Of a stretch of DNA of 64,000 nt, positions 22,041 to 34,410 are shown one piece after another; positions within the stretch are counted from its first letter, which is position 1; the number at the start of each line of letters is the position of its first letter. A model generated the notes under the pieces. That model was not told the origin of the DNA, searched no databases, and saw only the letters and a list, made by a program, of their open reading frames with translations. Location of the stretch: positions 6,820,501 to 6,884,500 of the forward strand of contig OX485808.1 of assembly GCA_950295325.1 (NCBI GenBank). Direction: 5' to 3'. Source of the DNA: Polytrichum commune. Taxonomy: Eukaryota; Streptophyta; Polytrichopsida; Polytrichales; Polytrichaceae. The translations under genes and the position numbers were made by a program.

Positions 22041-23713
22041 GGCCCTCCATGAAGAAAGATGTCCATCTTTATTGCACTCAATGCGATATCTGCCAGAGGG
22101 TTGGCCCAAAAATCTCAACCAATCTCCAACCCTTATTTCCCACAATGGCCATAGAGGTATTTCAGAAATGGGGGTTGGACTTCATCGGACCGGTCAACCC
22201 GCCAACTAAAGGTACCAAGAATCGGTACATTATCATGGCTACCGACTACACCACTAAATGGGTGGAAACCAGAGCCTTAAAGGATAACACGGCAAAATCC
22301 ACAGCCAAATTCCTTTTTGAGGAAATTATTACAAAATTTGGTTGTCCATTGGAGTTCGTGAGTGACCAAGGAAGTCACTTTATCAATGACACTATCAAAG
22401 TGCTTACTCAAGAGTTCATGATTTTACATCGGAAGTCAACCACTTACTACCCACAAGCAAACGGGCAAGCAGAGAGTACCAACAAGGTAATTAAGATTGC
22501 CTTGACCAAAATGGTTAACGCCAATCGAACAGATTGGGACACCAAGTTACATGCAGCACTTTGGGCCTATAGGACAGCCTATAAGGTTACCACCAAGCAC
22601 ACTCCGTTCTCATTAGTGTTCGGGACGGAAGCCTTGTTACCTATGGCTTACCTTCACCCCGACGTCTATCAGAAACGGAATCAAGAGTTTCATCCCATAC
22701 TCGAGAAGAGAATGGAACAACTCAAAACTATGGATTTAACCAGACATGAAGCCGAAGAAAACATGACACATATGCAGCTATTACGAAAGGAAAGACATGA
22801 CAAACCTCGGGCGAAGAGACAATGTCAACATTGTGACCTTGGGATAACCAAGCCACCACGAAAGGAGGCTAAGAAACACGACACTTTGAAAGAGGATCCT
22901 ACTCGAGCTATGGAGAAAAGTCAAAACTCTCGAAGTAACGAAGATGGGGAGCAAAATACTACACCCAAAACACATTTTTATCCGGGCCAACGAATCTTAT
23001 GGCACTTGCGCCATAAAATACCCAGGCCGGGCAAGTTCAAAATACGATGGGCAGGACCTTACCTAATTCAACAAGTCTATGATAATGGATCGGTGGATGT
23101 TACCACCCTACAAGGGGATAGTTTGGGACGAGTCAACATGAACAAACTAAAACCATACCAAGAGCCCGAAACGACTCAGGCTTATGCCTTACAAATTCTA
23201 GCATGCCACCTTTTAGAAACGGAAATACGAGCAAAACAAAATCCTTTATACAAAGGGACTAGTACTACACCAATTCCCATCACCACATCTTCTCAATCAA
23301 ATAAGGAAACCATTTCACATACTGGTTCCACCTCTTACCAAAGTCAAGAAACCTTAGATGTTGAAGATTTGGAAATTCATAGGGTCATGCTAGAAGTATA
23401 CCACGTACATCCCTCAAAACAAAAGAATGTCCATCCAAAAGATACCTTAAACCTCATAAGGTATGACCAAAAGGATGAAAAAGAAACCAACCTACATACC
23501 ATACAACTACAACAAAACAAAGATACCTTAAACCTCATAAGGTATGACCAAAAGGATGAAAAAGAAACCAACCTACATACCATATCCCAATGGGAATTAC
23601 TATCAAGTTTAAGAGAAAATTCGGGAACCACAACACCTACGAGGGATACAACCCATGCCTACCTTGCCTTACCTGGCTTGGAGCCAACTGGGGTGAAACT
23701 AACTCCCAAATGA
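22041..23713 (+). CDS. 3' end of pol (integrase) of a second Ty3-type element
   Basis: This is a 5'-truncated pol frame. It opens inside the integrase zinc domain (WPSMKKDVHLYCTQCDICQR), so the His pair is lost. The catalytic core is present with D (GLDFIGPV), D (VSDQGSHFIN) and E (YYPQANGQAESTNK). The C-terminal domain ends with FKIRWAGPYLIQQVYDNGSV. The tail beyond is Ser/Thr-rich and contains an in-frame 81-bp tandem duplication (23,441 and 23,522; NLIRYDQKDEKETNLHTI twice). RT and RNase H are absent to the left, where the LINE begins, so the element is incomplete here. The layout of integrase, then a long spacer, then a large extra ORF recalls plant elements with an additional 3' ORF (Tat/Ogre group); that placement is inference. 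Confidence 0.8.
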
Positions 23714-25525
23714 AGATCTTGAGAGAATAAAACCCAGGTAAAGACTCACCTGGGACAAACCACTGGCGTAGTAAACCAGTTAGAGCCCTATTGCCCCACT
23801 GAAAGAGGAAAGGAGTCAATAGGAAATGAATTTACCCAAGCAGGCACAAAAAGGATGTAGCCAAAATAGATTTAACCTAGGATCAGTAGAAGTCAATAGC
23901 AACCAAGTAAAGAAGAGAGAAGATTCCCAAATAAACAAATGACATGGGGACGTGTCACCACCCACCCTATTAAGCGACGACTCAACTAAGAAGACCTGCC
24001 TTTGTGACCACATATTCCCATGGAGTGATATCACGGAAGGAGACTAAGTTACAACCTCGATTAACGGAGTTAGATAAAGATAGAGGACACCATCTTAATT
24101 AAAATCAATTACCAAGCAGTTGGAGTGGAAAGAAGGAAACTACAATCTGGTTCGTAAAATGGATGGCACTAAGGGCCTACTCTACAGGTGCGGGAAGGAT
24201 GCTGCAATTACTTAAGAATGTACCGGAGGAAATGCATTCGTCAAAATACGGATTACTACCATTGAACACGGAAATGGGGGGGAAACAATTAAGGAGACCA
24301 ATAGTGCTTTAGCTTCTGCCACAGGAAGGGATGTTAAACATATGGATTCAATTTAAAAAGGCGAAGTTTTTACTGAGATCAAAGTTTACTTGCGAACCAA
24401 ATTGGGCAGTGTGAATAATTTTGCAAGAAACTAATCCCATGGATTTTGAGTACTCCAATCAACGTATGAGTAAGACGAAGAAGGTTCAGATTTTTCAAAT
24501 TGCGAGAGGGAATGGTTCCCAAATGGACGGATTAAGTTAACCACTAGGGTACGAATTGTTTGTGAAGAAACATGTAGGCAGTAGATATATCAATTAAAAA
24601 GGGTCGTTGAAGGGGGATGAAGGTGGTTAAGGTTGCCACCAGATGAAGACCGAGGAACGCTATTGGATTTTGCTAAGAGACTACGGATGAATGTTGTGGA
24701 TGAATACCGAATGAAGGCCAGGATACTCTCAAGGGTCAACAGTGCACTTGGAGTCAAAATATTGCAGCACAGACAATACCTTCATACATAAGAATAGTTG
24801 TTGATCTTGGATGGATGAAAATAATGCCTGATAGCAGCTTACCCACAGAATCCTCATTCATTCACGTAGAAATATTCAAATTCAGTCACGACTAACATAC
24901 CTTCAAAACAAGTTAGGGGAAGCCAATAAAAAAAAAAATCGCACTCAGAAGAGGTGCAACCAATGCGGAATGCCAGAGTTTACACAGTTACCTAAGACGG
25001 GAAAATTTCAAGACACTGATACGCATCCAGAACTTTTGTAACAATAACTAGTGGAACTCAAGCATGTGGAAATTCCCTAAGACCAAGCAAAGACATTCCA
25101 ATTTGTTTTTGTTGGGAGGGGTCCAACAAGTGGACCCCAAAGAAATGGGGATTCAACCCACCGAGGTGGGGAATCCCGCGAACAAGAGGACTGACCATAC
25201 CTGCAAAGGGACCACTGGCACCAAGTCAATAAGAAAGTAGAAAGAAAAACCTGAAAAAACAGTAATCGGGTTGAGGGGATTACCTGTCCCAGGAAGTCCA
25301 GCGTGGACAAGGACCACCACCCAGCTGGCAGAAGCACAAGCCAGCTAGAGCTCTCCAAACCCTAAACAAGAACCTCAACTGCCAAGTTCAGCTGAACATC
25401 TAAGGGAGTGGCGCACCACAGGCTCAACCCTTTTCTGCACAACAGTTGCCACCAATGATACCAGAACAGAGGAAGTTGTAGCGGTTTACCGGATTTACTT
25501 CCCCGCAACAACAAAAGAAACTGTA
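23714..25525 (+). other. Non-coding spacer of the second Ty3-type element
   Basis: About 1.8 kb separates the integrase frame from the extra ORF. I see no convincing frame, RNA gene or strong repeat. Purine-rich plus-strand text (for example GGAAATGGGGGGGAAACAA near 24,270) is common. It is best read as the internal untranslated region of the element. Confidence 0.5.
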
Positions 25526-26813
25526 ATGGCAGACCTATATGAGATGACGCCGCAGCTGAGAGAACAGAAGATCTTTTGGACAAACTTTCGAGTCAAGTGC
25601 TTACAAGGGTTTGCTTCAGTGCGTTGGAGCACCAGCGAAGAGCAGTGGTACCCTCAGGCGTGCAAGTTCCACAATTATCAAAGATTACTAGAGGCAGCAG
25701 TAATCAATCTCGAAGAGGCAAAACTTATTGCAGAAATGAAGAGGAAACCAGGAGAAGAAGAGCCAGAGCGGTACTTGTTCGTTGTGGACGCACTTCTTCG
25801 ACACCAGGAGTTCTCGATGGAGGAGGTCCAGTTCCTTCGCCAAGTCAACTTAGAAGGATTTATCCTCCGTCTTCCATGGGGGGTATTACATGAAGCCCTG
25901 GTTCGCGAAGCGTTAGCAAATCTACAGGAGGACACGATGTTGACCACGGTACGGGAGAAGGCGATTCCTTTAATTGCTGCAGATTGGAGAACGCAATTCC
26001 GGGAGGTCTTTGAACTCACCAAACGGAAGGTCAAGGCAAACACCCAGTGGAAACTCTGTGAGCTGTTTCCATCGCTTAAAGCACCCACCGAAGGACAAGA
26101 AACGGTCAAAGTTACAGACTGTGCATATCCAGGTGCTCAGAAACCACTCAGAATATTGAGTTCTTTATTCTGCCTTAATACAGTTGGACAAAATCACCTT
26201 GCTATATCATTTGCAGAATTGATACTAGCAGCCTTGAATGGCCACACCGTGGATTGGCCTAAGGAACTCTACCATGAACTCCGGGAAGAGCTTCTGAAAC
26301 TCCACAAGAAGCATGGCCAGAATTCAATAAAGGTGGAACGCACCACCGTCGGCCCCCACATTACCCTCCTGATCAAAGCCGCCGGGGCTATGCACTTGCC
26401 ACATGAAATCAAGGCAGGCTTCCATGCGACCCAGCCATTTACCATAGCTGAAACCAAGAACCCACCCAAAAAGCCAAGATATGCCAAGGCACCAACAACA
26501 CTTCCAAACTTACAGAGCACAGTCAGGGTGGTGAAACTTGGTTCAGAGCGGCAGAAGGACCCCTCCACATCTGCCAACCCCCCAATATCAGAAACCCCTC
26601 GATCTGCGGTGTTGGAAACAAAGGAGCTATGGCAGGCTCCGGAGGCTATACCCAACATTGTTCGACAAGTAAAGCAGGTGCACAAAAGGTTGGAGAACTT
26701 GCTCACCACCTTAGCAAGCAAAGCACCCCCAAAGTTATTGAGGGAATTAGACACTCAGTTCTACAAACTCCAGTGGGAAACGATTCTGAAGGAGGATGCA
26801 AAGTTACCCCACA
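25526..26813 (+). pseudogene. Extra ORF of the second Ty3-type element, N-terminal half
   Basis: The frame from ATG 25,526 encodes a helical, charged protein of unknown function (LREQKIFWTNFRVKCLQGFA; later GVLHEALVREALANLQE; later LNTVGQNHLAISFAELILAA). The middle part resembles, by pattern only, the retroelement-encoded proteins related to plant mobile domains; I would not insist on it. The frame runs into a solo LTR at 26,814 after KLPH and picks up immediately after it at 27,792, with the same phase once one copy of the 5-bp duplication is discounted. Thus this and the next feature were one ORF of about 880 residues. Confidence 0.65.
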
Positions 26814-27786
26814 TGTCGCGCACCTCTCCATGAGGAGTGCCCGAAACACCGTGGGCACAAGGGGGACCCCGGAGTGACACCCGGGACTTGTGGCGCCGTT
26901 GGTGAGAGGGCCCAAGTGATCCTAGTGTGGGTGAGGGCCCCGGGCGTTGGGAACGCCTCCCACCCACAAAGACTAGGAGGCATGAGGGTGAGGCCATGAG
27001 CTATGCGTAGCTCATGGCGTGGTGATTTTAGAATGCTCAAGATCACCTCAATCGGAGGTGTGAGCTAGGAGTTATGGCCATTTGAGTGGGGCGCTGTCCC
27101 GGGACAGCGCCCTGGTACAGCAGTGCCTGGGAGTGATTCCCGGGACTGCCAAGGTTCAAACAGGCATAACGTCCTCAATACTTGCCCGAATGGGGCAAGT
27201 GAGGAGTCCATCGGCATCTACGTGAAGCGTAGATGAAGATGAAGTGGTTGGTTGTTATGATCAGACATCATACAAGGAAGTTATGATGGTCTGAAGATGC
27301 TGGGGGCTTCTAGGTCCAGGAGCTAAAGGAAAATGTCCACTTGGCCCCAACTCTTGGTAGAGAGACAAGAGGTTGGTTGACGGTGGGGTAGGGGCCCCGC
27401 ATGAAGTCCTAGAGGCTTATATGGGTGAGGTGGTGTGGCCTCACCCACCCGAGGCCGAACGGCACGGCCTCCATGGGCATTGGCCCATTGTGAGGCCATA
27501 GTTGCCTAGTATGGTTCGGGTTGTTGTAGTGTTGCTCCGGCAACGCGATGATCAACATAGGATTGGACTTCCATGGATGGAAGTCCACATTGGGGAAATG
27601 GGTTACCGATTAAGGGGTGAGTCCCGAAAGCAAAGTAGGAGGGTTGGTTCCCTCCTATGAACTATTGGTCCGGGGTAAGAGGAGCTATCCATTAGCATGG
27701 CGGAATGTGAAGGGTTAGCGACTCGTAACCTTTGCTAGAATTGAAAATTGGCAAGATTATTAAGGGACCTAGCAAGGGTTGCGACA
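26814..27786. mobile_element. Solo LTR, 973 bp, splitting the extra ORF
   Basis: The insert begins TGTCGC and ends GCGACA, giving six-base inverted ends with the TG...CA of an LTR. It is flanked by a perfect 5-bp duplication CCACA (26,809-26,813 and 27,787-27,791). No coding sequence is present inside. The two flanks are consecutive parts of one reading frame. It is therefore a solo LTR left by recombination between the two LTRs of a former full element. No second copy occurs in the window. Its orientation is not determined. Confidence 0.85.
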
Positions 27787-27791
27787 CCACA

Positions 27792-29143
27792 GCAACACAA
27801 GCACATTACAATCTGAGATTTTTAAATTTCAGAACCACCAGTTTCAGAGACTCGAGAAAAAGCTCGCTGATGCAGAGGAATTAAACAATGTGTGCATTGA
27901 GGACTCTTTTGAATTACATAAAAAGCTGTCAGAAATGCAGGAAGAGACTGACAGGTTGCAAAAGGAGATTCAGATCCTCACACGTACGAACCAGGACCAA
28001 CTCACGACAATCCAGGACTTAGAAAACACTAACTCGCAACAATTCAGAACCCAAGAAACGGAATTGGCAGCAATGCGGGCACAAATCAAAAATCTTACCG
28101 AAACATCGGAAATTCACACCCTGTATGCGGATCAACCCCCAGACCCATTTCACAGCGGACAACAACACGAAAGGATCGAGATTACCGCTTTGCAAGCCGA
28201 GAATCGCGAACTTAGGGCAGCCCTAGTGGCCAGGAAGCCGATTTCAACCACCAACTCGGACTCCCCTTTCGGCCCCCGTCTGCACCGACCCATTGATCGC
28301 GCGGAGAGGCAAATCTTGACGGAGGGAGCAGCAGAACAGCTGCTTAGTGACCTGCAACAAGAACTCCACACAATTAAACAAGAAAAGGAGGAGCTCCAGC
28401 ATCAACTTCAACAAAGGCCAATTCCAATTGGGCAGATGGGTTTACCTCAATCCTACACCCACCCTAAATCTGAGGTTTTTCGGAGGCTGTTGAATCACAC
28501 TGAGCCCTCCAGATCGATAATGCAAGGTTATCATGCGCACGGGGCACTCACTTTGCTTACCAGCAGTTTACCCATACTCCGCAAAGGAAGTTCACTCAAC
28601 CAAGACCAATTCGGCGAACTATGGGGGCAGGCTGATTCCAGGGCAAAGGATACTCTGGCTTTCATGTGGGCTTTGGGAGATCTCAAACTACCATTAGGAT
28701 GCATAGAGGTAGTAACTGGATCTCCTCCCTTTTTCATCAGGAGGTACATCTTGCGCAGTATAGCCTCAATGGGACAGCATCAGGCTAACCAAATGAGGGG
28801 ATACAACATTAATCATGCCTTACCCTCACTGCGCCCTTACACACACAGCCAAAAGATGGAAATTGCCAAATTACAACATCAGCATAAGGCAATTTTTCAG
28901 CAAGCAATTAGCGTTTTGCGAGGAGAAGATACAACCGTATGCTTCGAGGCAGCACGACGCCACCAATGGCTCCTGGAACATCTCCCAAATCACTCCACGC
29001 AGGTGACTCTTATCCAACTCAAAGATTATGTAAACCAGGCACTGGAGGAGCAGCAAATCACAGTCACCACCGGGCGTTTTGGTGCTATCAACCACGGCAC
29101 GGTACTTCGAATCGGGTTACCAGATCGACCAGGACTTCACTGA
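27792..29143 (+). pseudogene. Extra ORF of the second Ty3-type element, C-terminal half (coiled coil)
   Basis: This continues the frame interrupted at 26,813. The first 140 residues are a long coiled coil (LEKKLADAEELNNV; LHKKLSEMQEETDRLQKEIQ), followed by another helical stretch (LLSDLQQELHTIKQEKEEL) and a more globular C-terminal part (GELWGQADSRAKDTLAFMWA) ending in GLPDRPGLH. A coiled coil suggests self-assembly or binding to the element's other proteins. The function is unknown. Confidence 0.6.
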
Positions 29144-31302
29144 TGAACACTATGGGAAGCATGGGGACATGCTTCTTCCCAGGGAGGGAAACGACTCGGT
29201 GTGTAGCCACAAGGGATTGCAGTGCAAGACAGGAGTAGAGTGTGGGAGATCAGTGCAACAAAAGAAGCAGGGTGCCAGAGGAGCCGAGCGACCGAGGACC
29301 GGAGCACCAGGACCCGAGCACCGAGGAAGCAGATCGGCAAAGGAACGGCGGGCTAGGCGAGCCTCGACAGGTGAGAGAGGGAAGGATAGCTGGTAAGCCA
29401 GGAAGCGGCGAAGGCCTTGAAGACCGCTGAAGGAGCAGCGTAGGAGGGCCAGTAGAAGGCGGGCATCGGTAGCATGACAACTGGGTACCCGGGGAGAGAA
29501 GAAAGGACAGGTGGCGAATCAAGGACGAAGAAGGCCTTGAAGACCGGATGAGGATCGGCCTTCCGGTTATATGGCGGCTTGGGAACGCGGGAAGCACCGG
29601 GAACGAGGGGAACGCCCGGGAACGAATAGCCACATCAGGAACGCCCGGTAACGAAGGAGTCACATCGGGAACGCCCGGGAACTCCGTCATCATGCCGGGA
29701 ACGGACAAGTTAGTGAGATAGGATAGTTAGTAGTCTAGTGAACACCTAAGCAAAGGTAGATGAAGGACATGCCTAAAAGGATGAAAGTCCTATTAGATGA
29801 ACATAAACTATCCCTTTTAAATGAATAGTTGCATTCCGGATGAAGGAGGTCCATGGATGGTAATCGTACCAAGAGGCACATCTAGGTTAAGCCAAGAAAT
29901 CCAACGAATGAACTTCATAAGTACATTTTACATTCGGACATTATAACTGCTGTAAATAGATCCGGGCAGCCTAAAATTAGACTGTAACCGGATACAGGGA
30001 TAAAAATAGCCTGAAATGAACATGTGGCATTAAGGGAAGTTAGGACTAACCGCCACATCTAATTAAAGATAGATGTTGAACACTATATAAGAGGCCAAAC
30101 TTAAGGCACCTAATACACTTCATTTGAACACGCAAACTCTACATGAGTGTCGGAGCCTCTAGCACTCCCTCAAGCTAGTATATTTAGCCGAGGTTTTCGT
30201 GCCCTAACTCGGAGGGCAATCGAGCTAGCATCACAATTAGCCGAGGCATTCGAGCCCTAACTCGGAGGGCATTAGAATTTCGAGCCGAAGGACCCGAAGG
30301 GAAATAATTACAGAAAGGAGGAAATCTCATTCGGCAGTACACTCGAGTTAATCCCCGACCTCAAGCCGGCCAAGTAAGATAAATTATTACAGTAAAAGCA
30401 CAAGTCACTCATATTTGAGGAAGGTAAGTTGTGGGCTTACCGGCTTACCATCACGTCATACCGGGTATGACTAGATACTAAATTATTACGCGGTGTCAAA
30501 TCCAAATCAAAGGGAATTAGCCTAAGGGGATTTCAAAGCATCTAAGGGGAACACTTGGGGAAATTTAGGCCATGAGTTTAATACCTCATAAATGAGGGTG
30601 ATAGTAATCAAACATCTTTAAGTGGAAATCGGTTTACCATATACATTAGGATCAACAAGGATTCTAATCCCTCAAATATTCTCAAGTGAATTTGGAATGT
30701 TGAAGGACCAAGGATACCATCAAAACAATATAATCAAGGTTAAAGAGGCAAGATGATTCTCAAGATTTTCATAATGTTAAAGAATATGTTTTGAACTAGA
30801 AACTCTTTATGAAGACATTCTCGGAATATTCTTAGAAAGTAATGAAGATTAGATGCATTCGAACCATGAAAGATATTGTTTGCAACATTTAGAGTTTCCC
30901 TTGAAACACTTAACCTCGACATTAGGATTTCGGGGAACATAATCTTGAAAACCTAAGGCACTTTCTCCTTGGAGATTTATAAAAGGGATATTAAAATACA
31001 ACATTCTGGATTTGAAGAAATAAGATTATCTTGCGAGATCTTTCAAACCATGAAAGATGCAAGAGCGAATAGATGATTAAGAACTAGGGAAAGTAGTTTC
31101 TTAGAGAGCACTTTAATATTAGATTTCGGGGAATATAAACTTGTAACCTCAGGTCAACGATTCCAAGAGGAATCAAGAGCAGTAAATTAAAGATTACAAG
31201 AATTAATCAACAAAGAGTTAGCGGACACCTTCACAAGTTTTGGAAACTAAGAGAATCTAATTTTGGTGGGAGTAACTTCCATGTAAACCGGTCAGCAGCG
31301 GG
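29144..31302 (+). repeat. Probable 3' untranslated and LTR sequence of the second Ty3-type element
   Basis: No gene is seen in this 2.2-kb stretch. It begins G-rich, with a short direct repeat of GGAACGCCCGGGAACGA-like units at about 29,580-29,705. A TATA box (CTATATAAG) lies at 30,083-30,091. Two direct repeats of about 35 bp (TTAGCCGAGG...CTCGGAGGGCA) lie at 30,184-30,218 and 30,237-30,271. The promoter-like TATA box and the position after the extra ORF suggest an LTR, but I could not fix its ends, and the other LTR is not in the window. Confidence 0.4.
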
Positions 31303-32910
31303 TGTCACCAAAAAGCCTCCACCCTTCAATTTCGTCCTAGCCCGAATGGAGAAGTTTATAATGACATGTAGAGATTTCTCTCTTTGTAACACAATGTATG
31401 ATTCCAATCTATCGTTGGAATATACGCAACTTAGCCAAGTCTATACTATGTCTTCTTACACTCCTTAATCCCGGGTAATGTCACATCCTTGTATTTATCT
31501 AAAGTCCACCCGGCCGCTTTGGCCAGGCATGCCTTCAAAGATATTCCTCGTGTGAATCGAGTCCTCGCCGTTGATTCCACACTACTGCACGAACCTTCGC
31601 TTGTTGATTCCATGAAGCACATAAGTTTAAGTATTAACAAATACTTGTGTAACTTATGGTGGCCTCTCCTTTACATGCCTTCACATTTCATTATTAAGTT
31701 CAACCTCAATGGTCAATCACCAATACATTCAAAAGTTACACACACCCCTTCCTACCTAATGAATCCAACACTTTAAGTCTAAACATCATAAGTCAAAAAC
31801 TATAAGAGTGTGTCACTAGTTTTTGGAAGTTTGGACATAGTCTCGGTTTTTTGGCTCTAAAAAATTCATATGAAGTCCAAAAAATGAGTTCTTGGTATCC
31901 ATGGATAGGTAATGAACTCCTCTACATGAATATGCAATAATATTTCTACTGCCAAAAAGTATATGGTTGCAATTCTACGCTGTTCCCTTTGAATCTGCAT
32001 TTTTTTTCACTAGTTTTTGGAAGTTTGGATATAGTCTCGGTTTTTTGGCTCTCAAAAATTCATATGAAGTCCAAAAAATGAGTTCTTGGTATCCATGGAT
32101 AGGTAATGAAGTCTTCTACATGAATATGCAATAATATTTCTACTGCTAAAAAGTATATGGTTGGAATTCTACGCTGTTATCTTTGAATCTACACTTTTTC
32201 ACTAGTTTTTGGAAGTTTGGACATAGTCTCGGTTTTTTGGCTCTCAAAAATTCATATGAAGTCCAACAAAACTAAATGCTCCAATAAGAGACTTTGCACA
32301 TCCGCATAAGTATAAGGCTAATCAATGTAAATCCAAGTATTCAAACAAAGCCATAAATTGAACTTTAAATCATTCACGCCCAACTATTACTAACAAGAGG
32401 TCAAGCCGTCTTCAAGGCCAACTAGCCTTGGCTCCTAACCTTACATCCATGCACACACACGTGCTTCTATCTTGCTTCCCACGCACCCACACTTATAACA
32501 CGTGAAGTGCCAAGGAGCACGAAGGAAAGAGAGGATGAATGAGGGAAGAATGAGGAATTATATAGTGAGTTTGAGGGGGTGAGCACCCTCAAGGCTCACG
32601 ATAAGCCCTCGAGATTTCCTTCTACTTTGTAGGCTCTTATCCTATCTCCTAAGCCTTTCTCCCTCAAATGATCAACAAGGATCCTAATTCAATCATTTAA
32701 CTAACCTTGGCTTTCTACCTACCACACTTTACCAAGGTTTGTCCTTGTCTTACTTAAATCCACTACACAAAAGCCTAATGCTTCAAACTAAGCTTTCTTC
32801 AAGCTTCACTTTTTTTATATTTTTGTGAATAATCATAAATCACCAAAACACCACTTGTAATGTTTTACAAGTGTTAACAACCAATGTGGGCATCAATTTT
32901 GGGCTTTACA
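31303..32910 (-). repeat. Reverse-oriented LTR related to the young Ty3-type element
   Basis: Read on the minus strand, it starts TGTAAAGCCCAAAATTGATG at 32,910, comparable with TGTGAGCCCAAAAGGGTGCC of the young element, and ends ...GGTGACA at 31,303. In between it shares the TATA region with GAGGGTGCTCACCCCCTCAA-type text (32,560-32,660) and the small ORF at 31,446-31,640. It is 1,608 bp long and clearly diverged. No matching 5-bp duplication flanks it (GCGGG and CCGTC), so it may be an old solo LTR or a fragment of a rearranged element. Confidence 0.75.
31813..32270. repeat. Tandem repeat with a unit of about 195-200 bp, 2.3 copies
   Basis: TCACTAGTTTTTGGAAGTTT starts units at 31,813, 32,007 and 32,209, and the text between them is almost identical, apart from small indels. 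It lies inside the reverse LTR, in the half that in the young element holds the GAGCTGGGTTTATG array. Confidence 0.9.
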
Positions 32911-33404
32911 CCGTCTAAGTTTGCTGAGGATTTGAAGGTGACCTCGACACTCGGGGTTGCTAGTATATGAGCATGCGAGCGTGAACATGTGAGCCTTCAA
33001 TTTTTTCCCGGTTATGGTTTGTAAATCCGTTGGGGGCCTATGACTGTGGAATTACATATAAGGGTCTATAGTCCAAATGAACAACAAATGAGAATGTTGC
33101 TAGAACAATTTTGTACTAAAAATGAACTAATATACATTTAATTGTTGAGATAATAATAATGTAATTGGAGACAATGTGTAAGCAAACTTATGTTGAAAAC
33201 AAGCGTAGCATGTTAGAATGTCTCACTATAATACACATCAATGTAAAATTTAAATACATCATAACACCATCATGAGGGTGACATTTACGAAGTCCAAAAC
33301 ATAAAGAATAACAAAAATGGATTGTAGATATAAATCGGGTAGTACATTAAAATTGTTGAAGTTCTTGGAAATCAAATTTCAAAAATCAAATCATGAATAC
33401 AAAC
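32911..33404. other. Sequence downstream of copy A, with possible unit-end motifs
   Basis: No gene is seen. GCATGCGAGCG at about 32,973-32,983 and CCTATGACTGTGG at 33,037-33,049 resemble motifs that recur just downstream of copies B and C (TGCGAGCGG with CCTATAACCGTGG). These could mark the 3' end of each repeated unit. Confidence 0.35.
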
Positions 33405-33869
33405 TTATATATCGTCGGACTCAGATGCACTGAGTTCAAAATAAGCACATACTCTAGTATCGTAATATCTACGAGGTGAAGGTGAAATTGAAGATGAAGT
33501 AGATGAAGCATTAGCATAAGCTTCAGCTAAAGCCTCAGCATACACAGGGAGGCTCTGAGGACTAAGAGAGGGGCTTCTCAATAATCCACGGTGCCGATAA
33601 AATGACGAGATTTGTATCGGCGATGGATTCATCCAACTACAAACAACAAACCATGTATTAGAATATGTAACAACAAATTAGAATACAAAATCTAGAATTT
33701 GCAATTGAAGTTGTTGAGAAAAAAACAATGAAAAAACTTATTCACATAAGTTAAGAAGTGCGGCGTCTTTTATTGGAGTATCATCATCAAAGTCCATACC
33801 ATCGCATGAGGTATCATTTGTAGGTGTTTGAAGAGGTTTAAGTACCTCATCAAAGAGTTCGGCATCACT

Positions 33870-34410
33870 CACGGGTAGGTCACTTAGTGCATTTTAAAAA
33901 CGACGTGCGGCATAATATAGAGAGGATTAAAATCATTTGAAATAAAAATTATAAAGGAATTCCAAATAATGAAGGGGCCATTAAATGTAGATAATCCCAT
34001 TATAAGTAAGTTAGATGGACATAAAATGTGGGCCATTATTTTTTTATAAAATTAATATAGGGGCTGAAGATAAGGATCCTAGAAGGTATGTTTGCTATGT
34101 TTGCTATGGTCTCCTATATGTTTTCTTCATAACTTTGATTGCAATGATATTACTGTTTGCACCCTTCTTTGTTTCCATGGTTTCCCTTAACACTCGTCAA
34201 TGCGTTAGGAAGTAGATTAGCTTTTATTACAAAAAATTCCAGTGACTTGGACAATATAAGTAACAGAAGGGTGCAAACAAATGGGCCATTTTTGAAATTT
34301 AAGTAATTATAGGGAGGCTTTAATTCAGCCCTTGAAGGTAAATAGCCCCAAAACAAAAAAACCCCAGCCGCACGTGGTGCACAAAAATGCCTTAGAGTGA
34401 CCTACCCGTG
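33870..34410. mobile_element. MITE with 8-bp target duplication in the methyltransferase exon of copy A
   Basis: This 541-bp element has 15-bp inverted ends: CACGGGTAGGTCACT at the left and the complementary AGTGACCTACCCGTG at the right. It is flanked by a perfect 8-bp duplication GCATCACT (33,862-33,869 and 34,411-34,418). It carries no transposase. It splits the codons for ALESDAELF of copy A. The 8-bp duplication fits hAT-like transposases, although the ends are not the usual hAT ends. Two related copies are at 41,718-42,781. Confidence 0.9.

Noticed and set aside
22010-22065. Imperfect inverted repeat at the LINE/integrase junction (GTCGTCTTTCTT and AAGAAAGATGTC)
   Set aside because: Both arms are explained by coding sequence of the two elements (HKKDD and MKKDV); likely coincidence.
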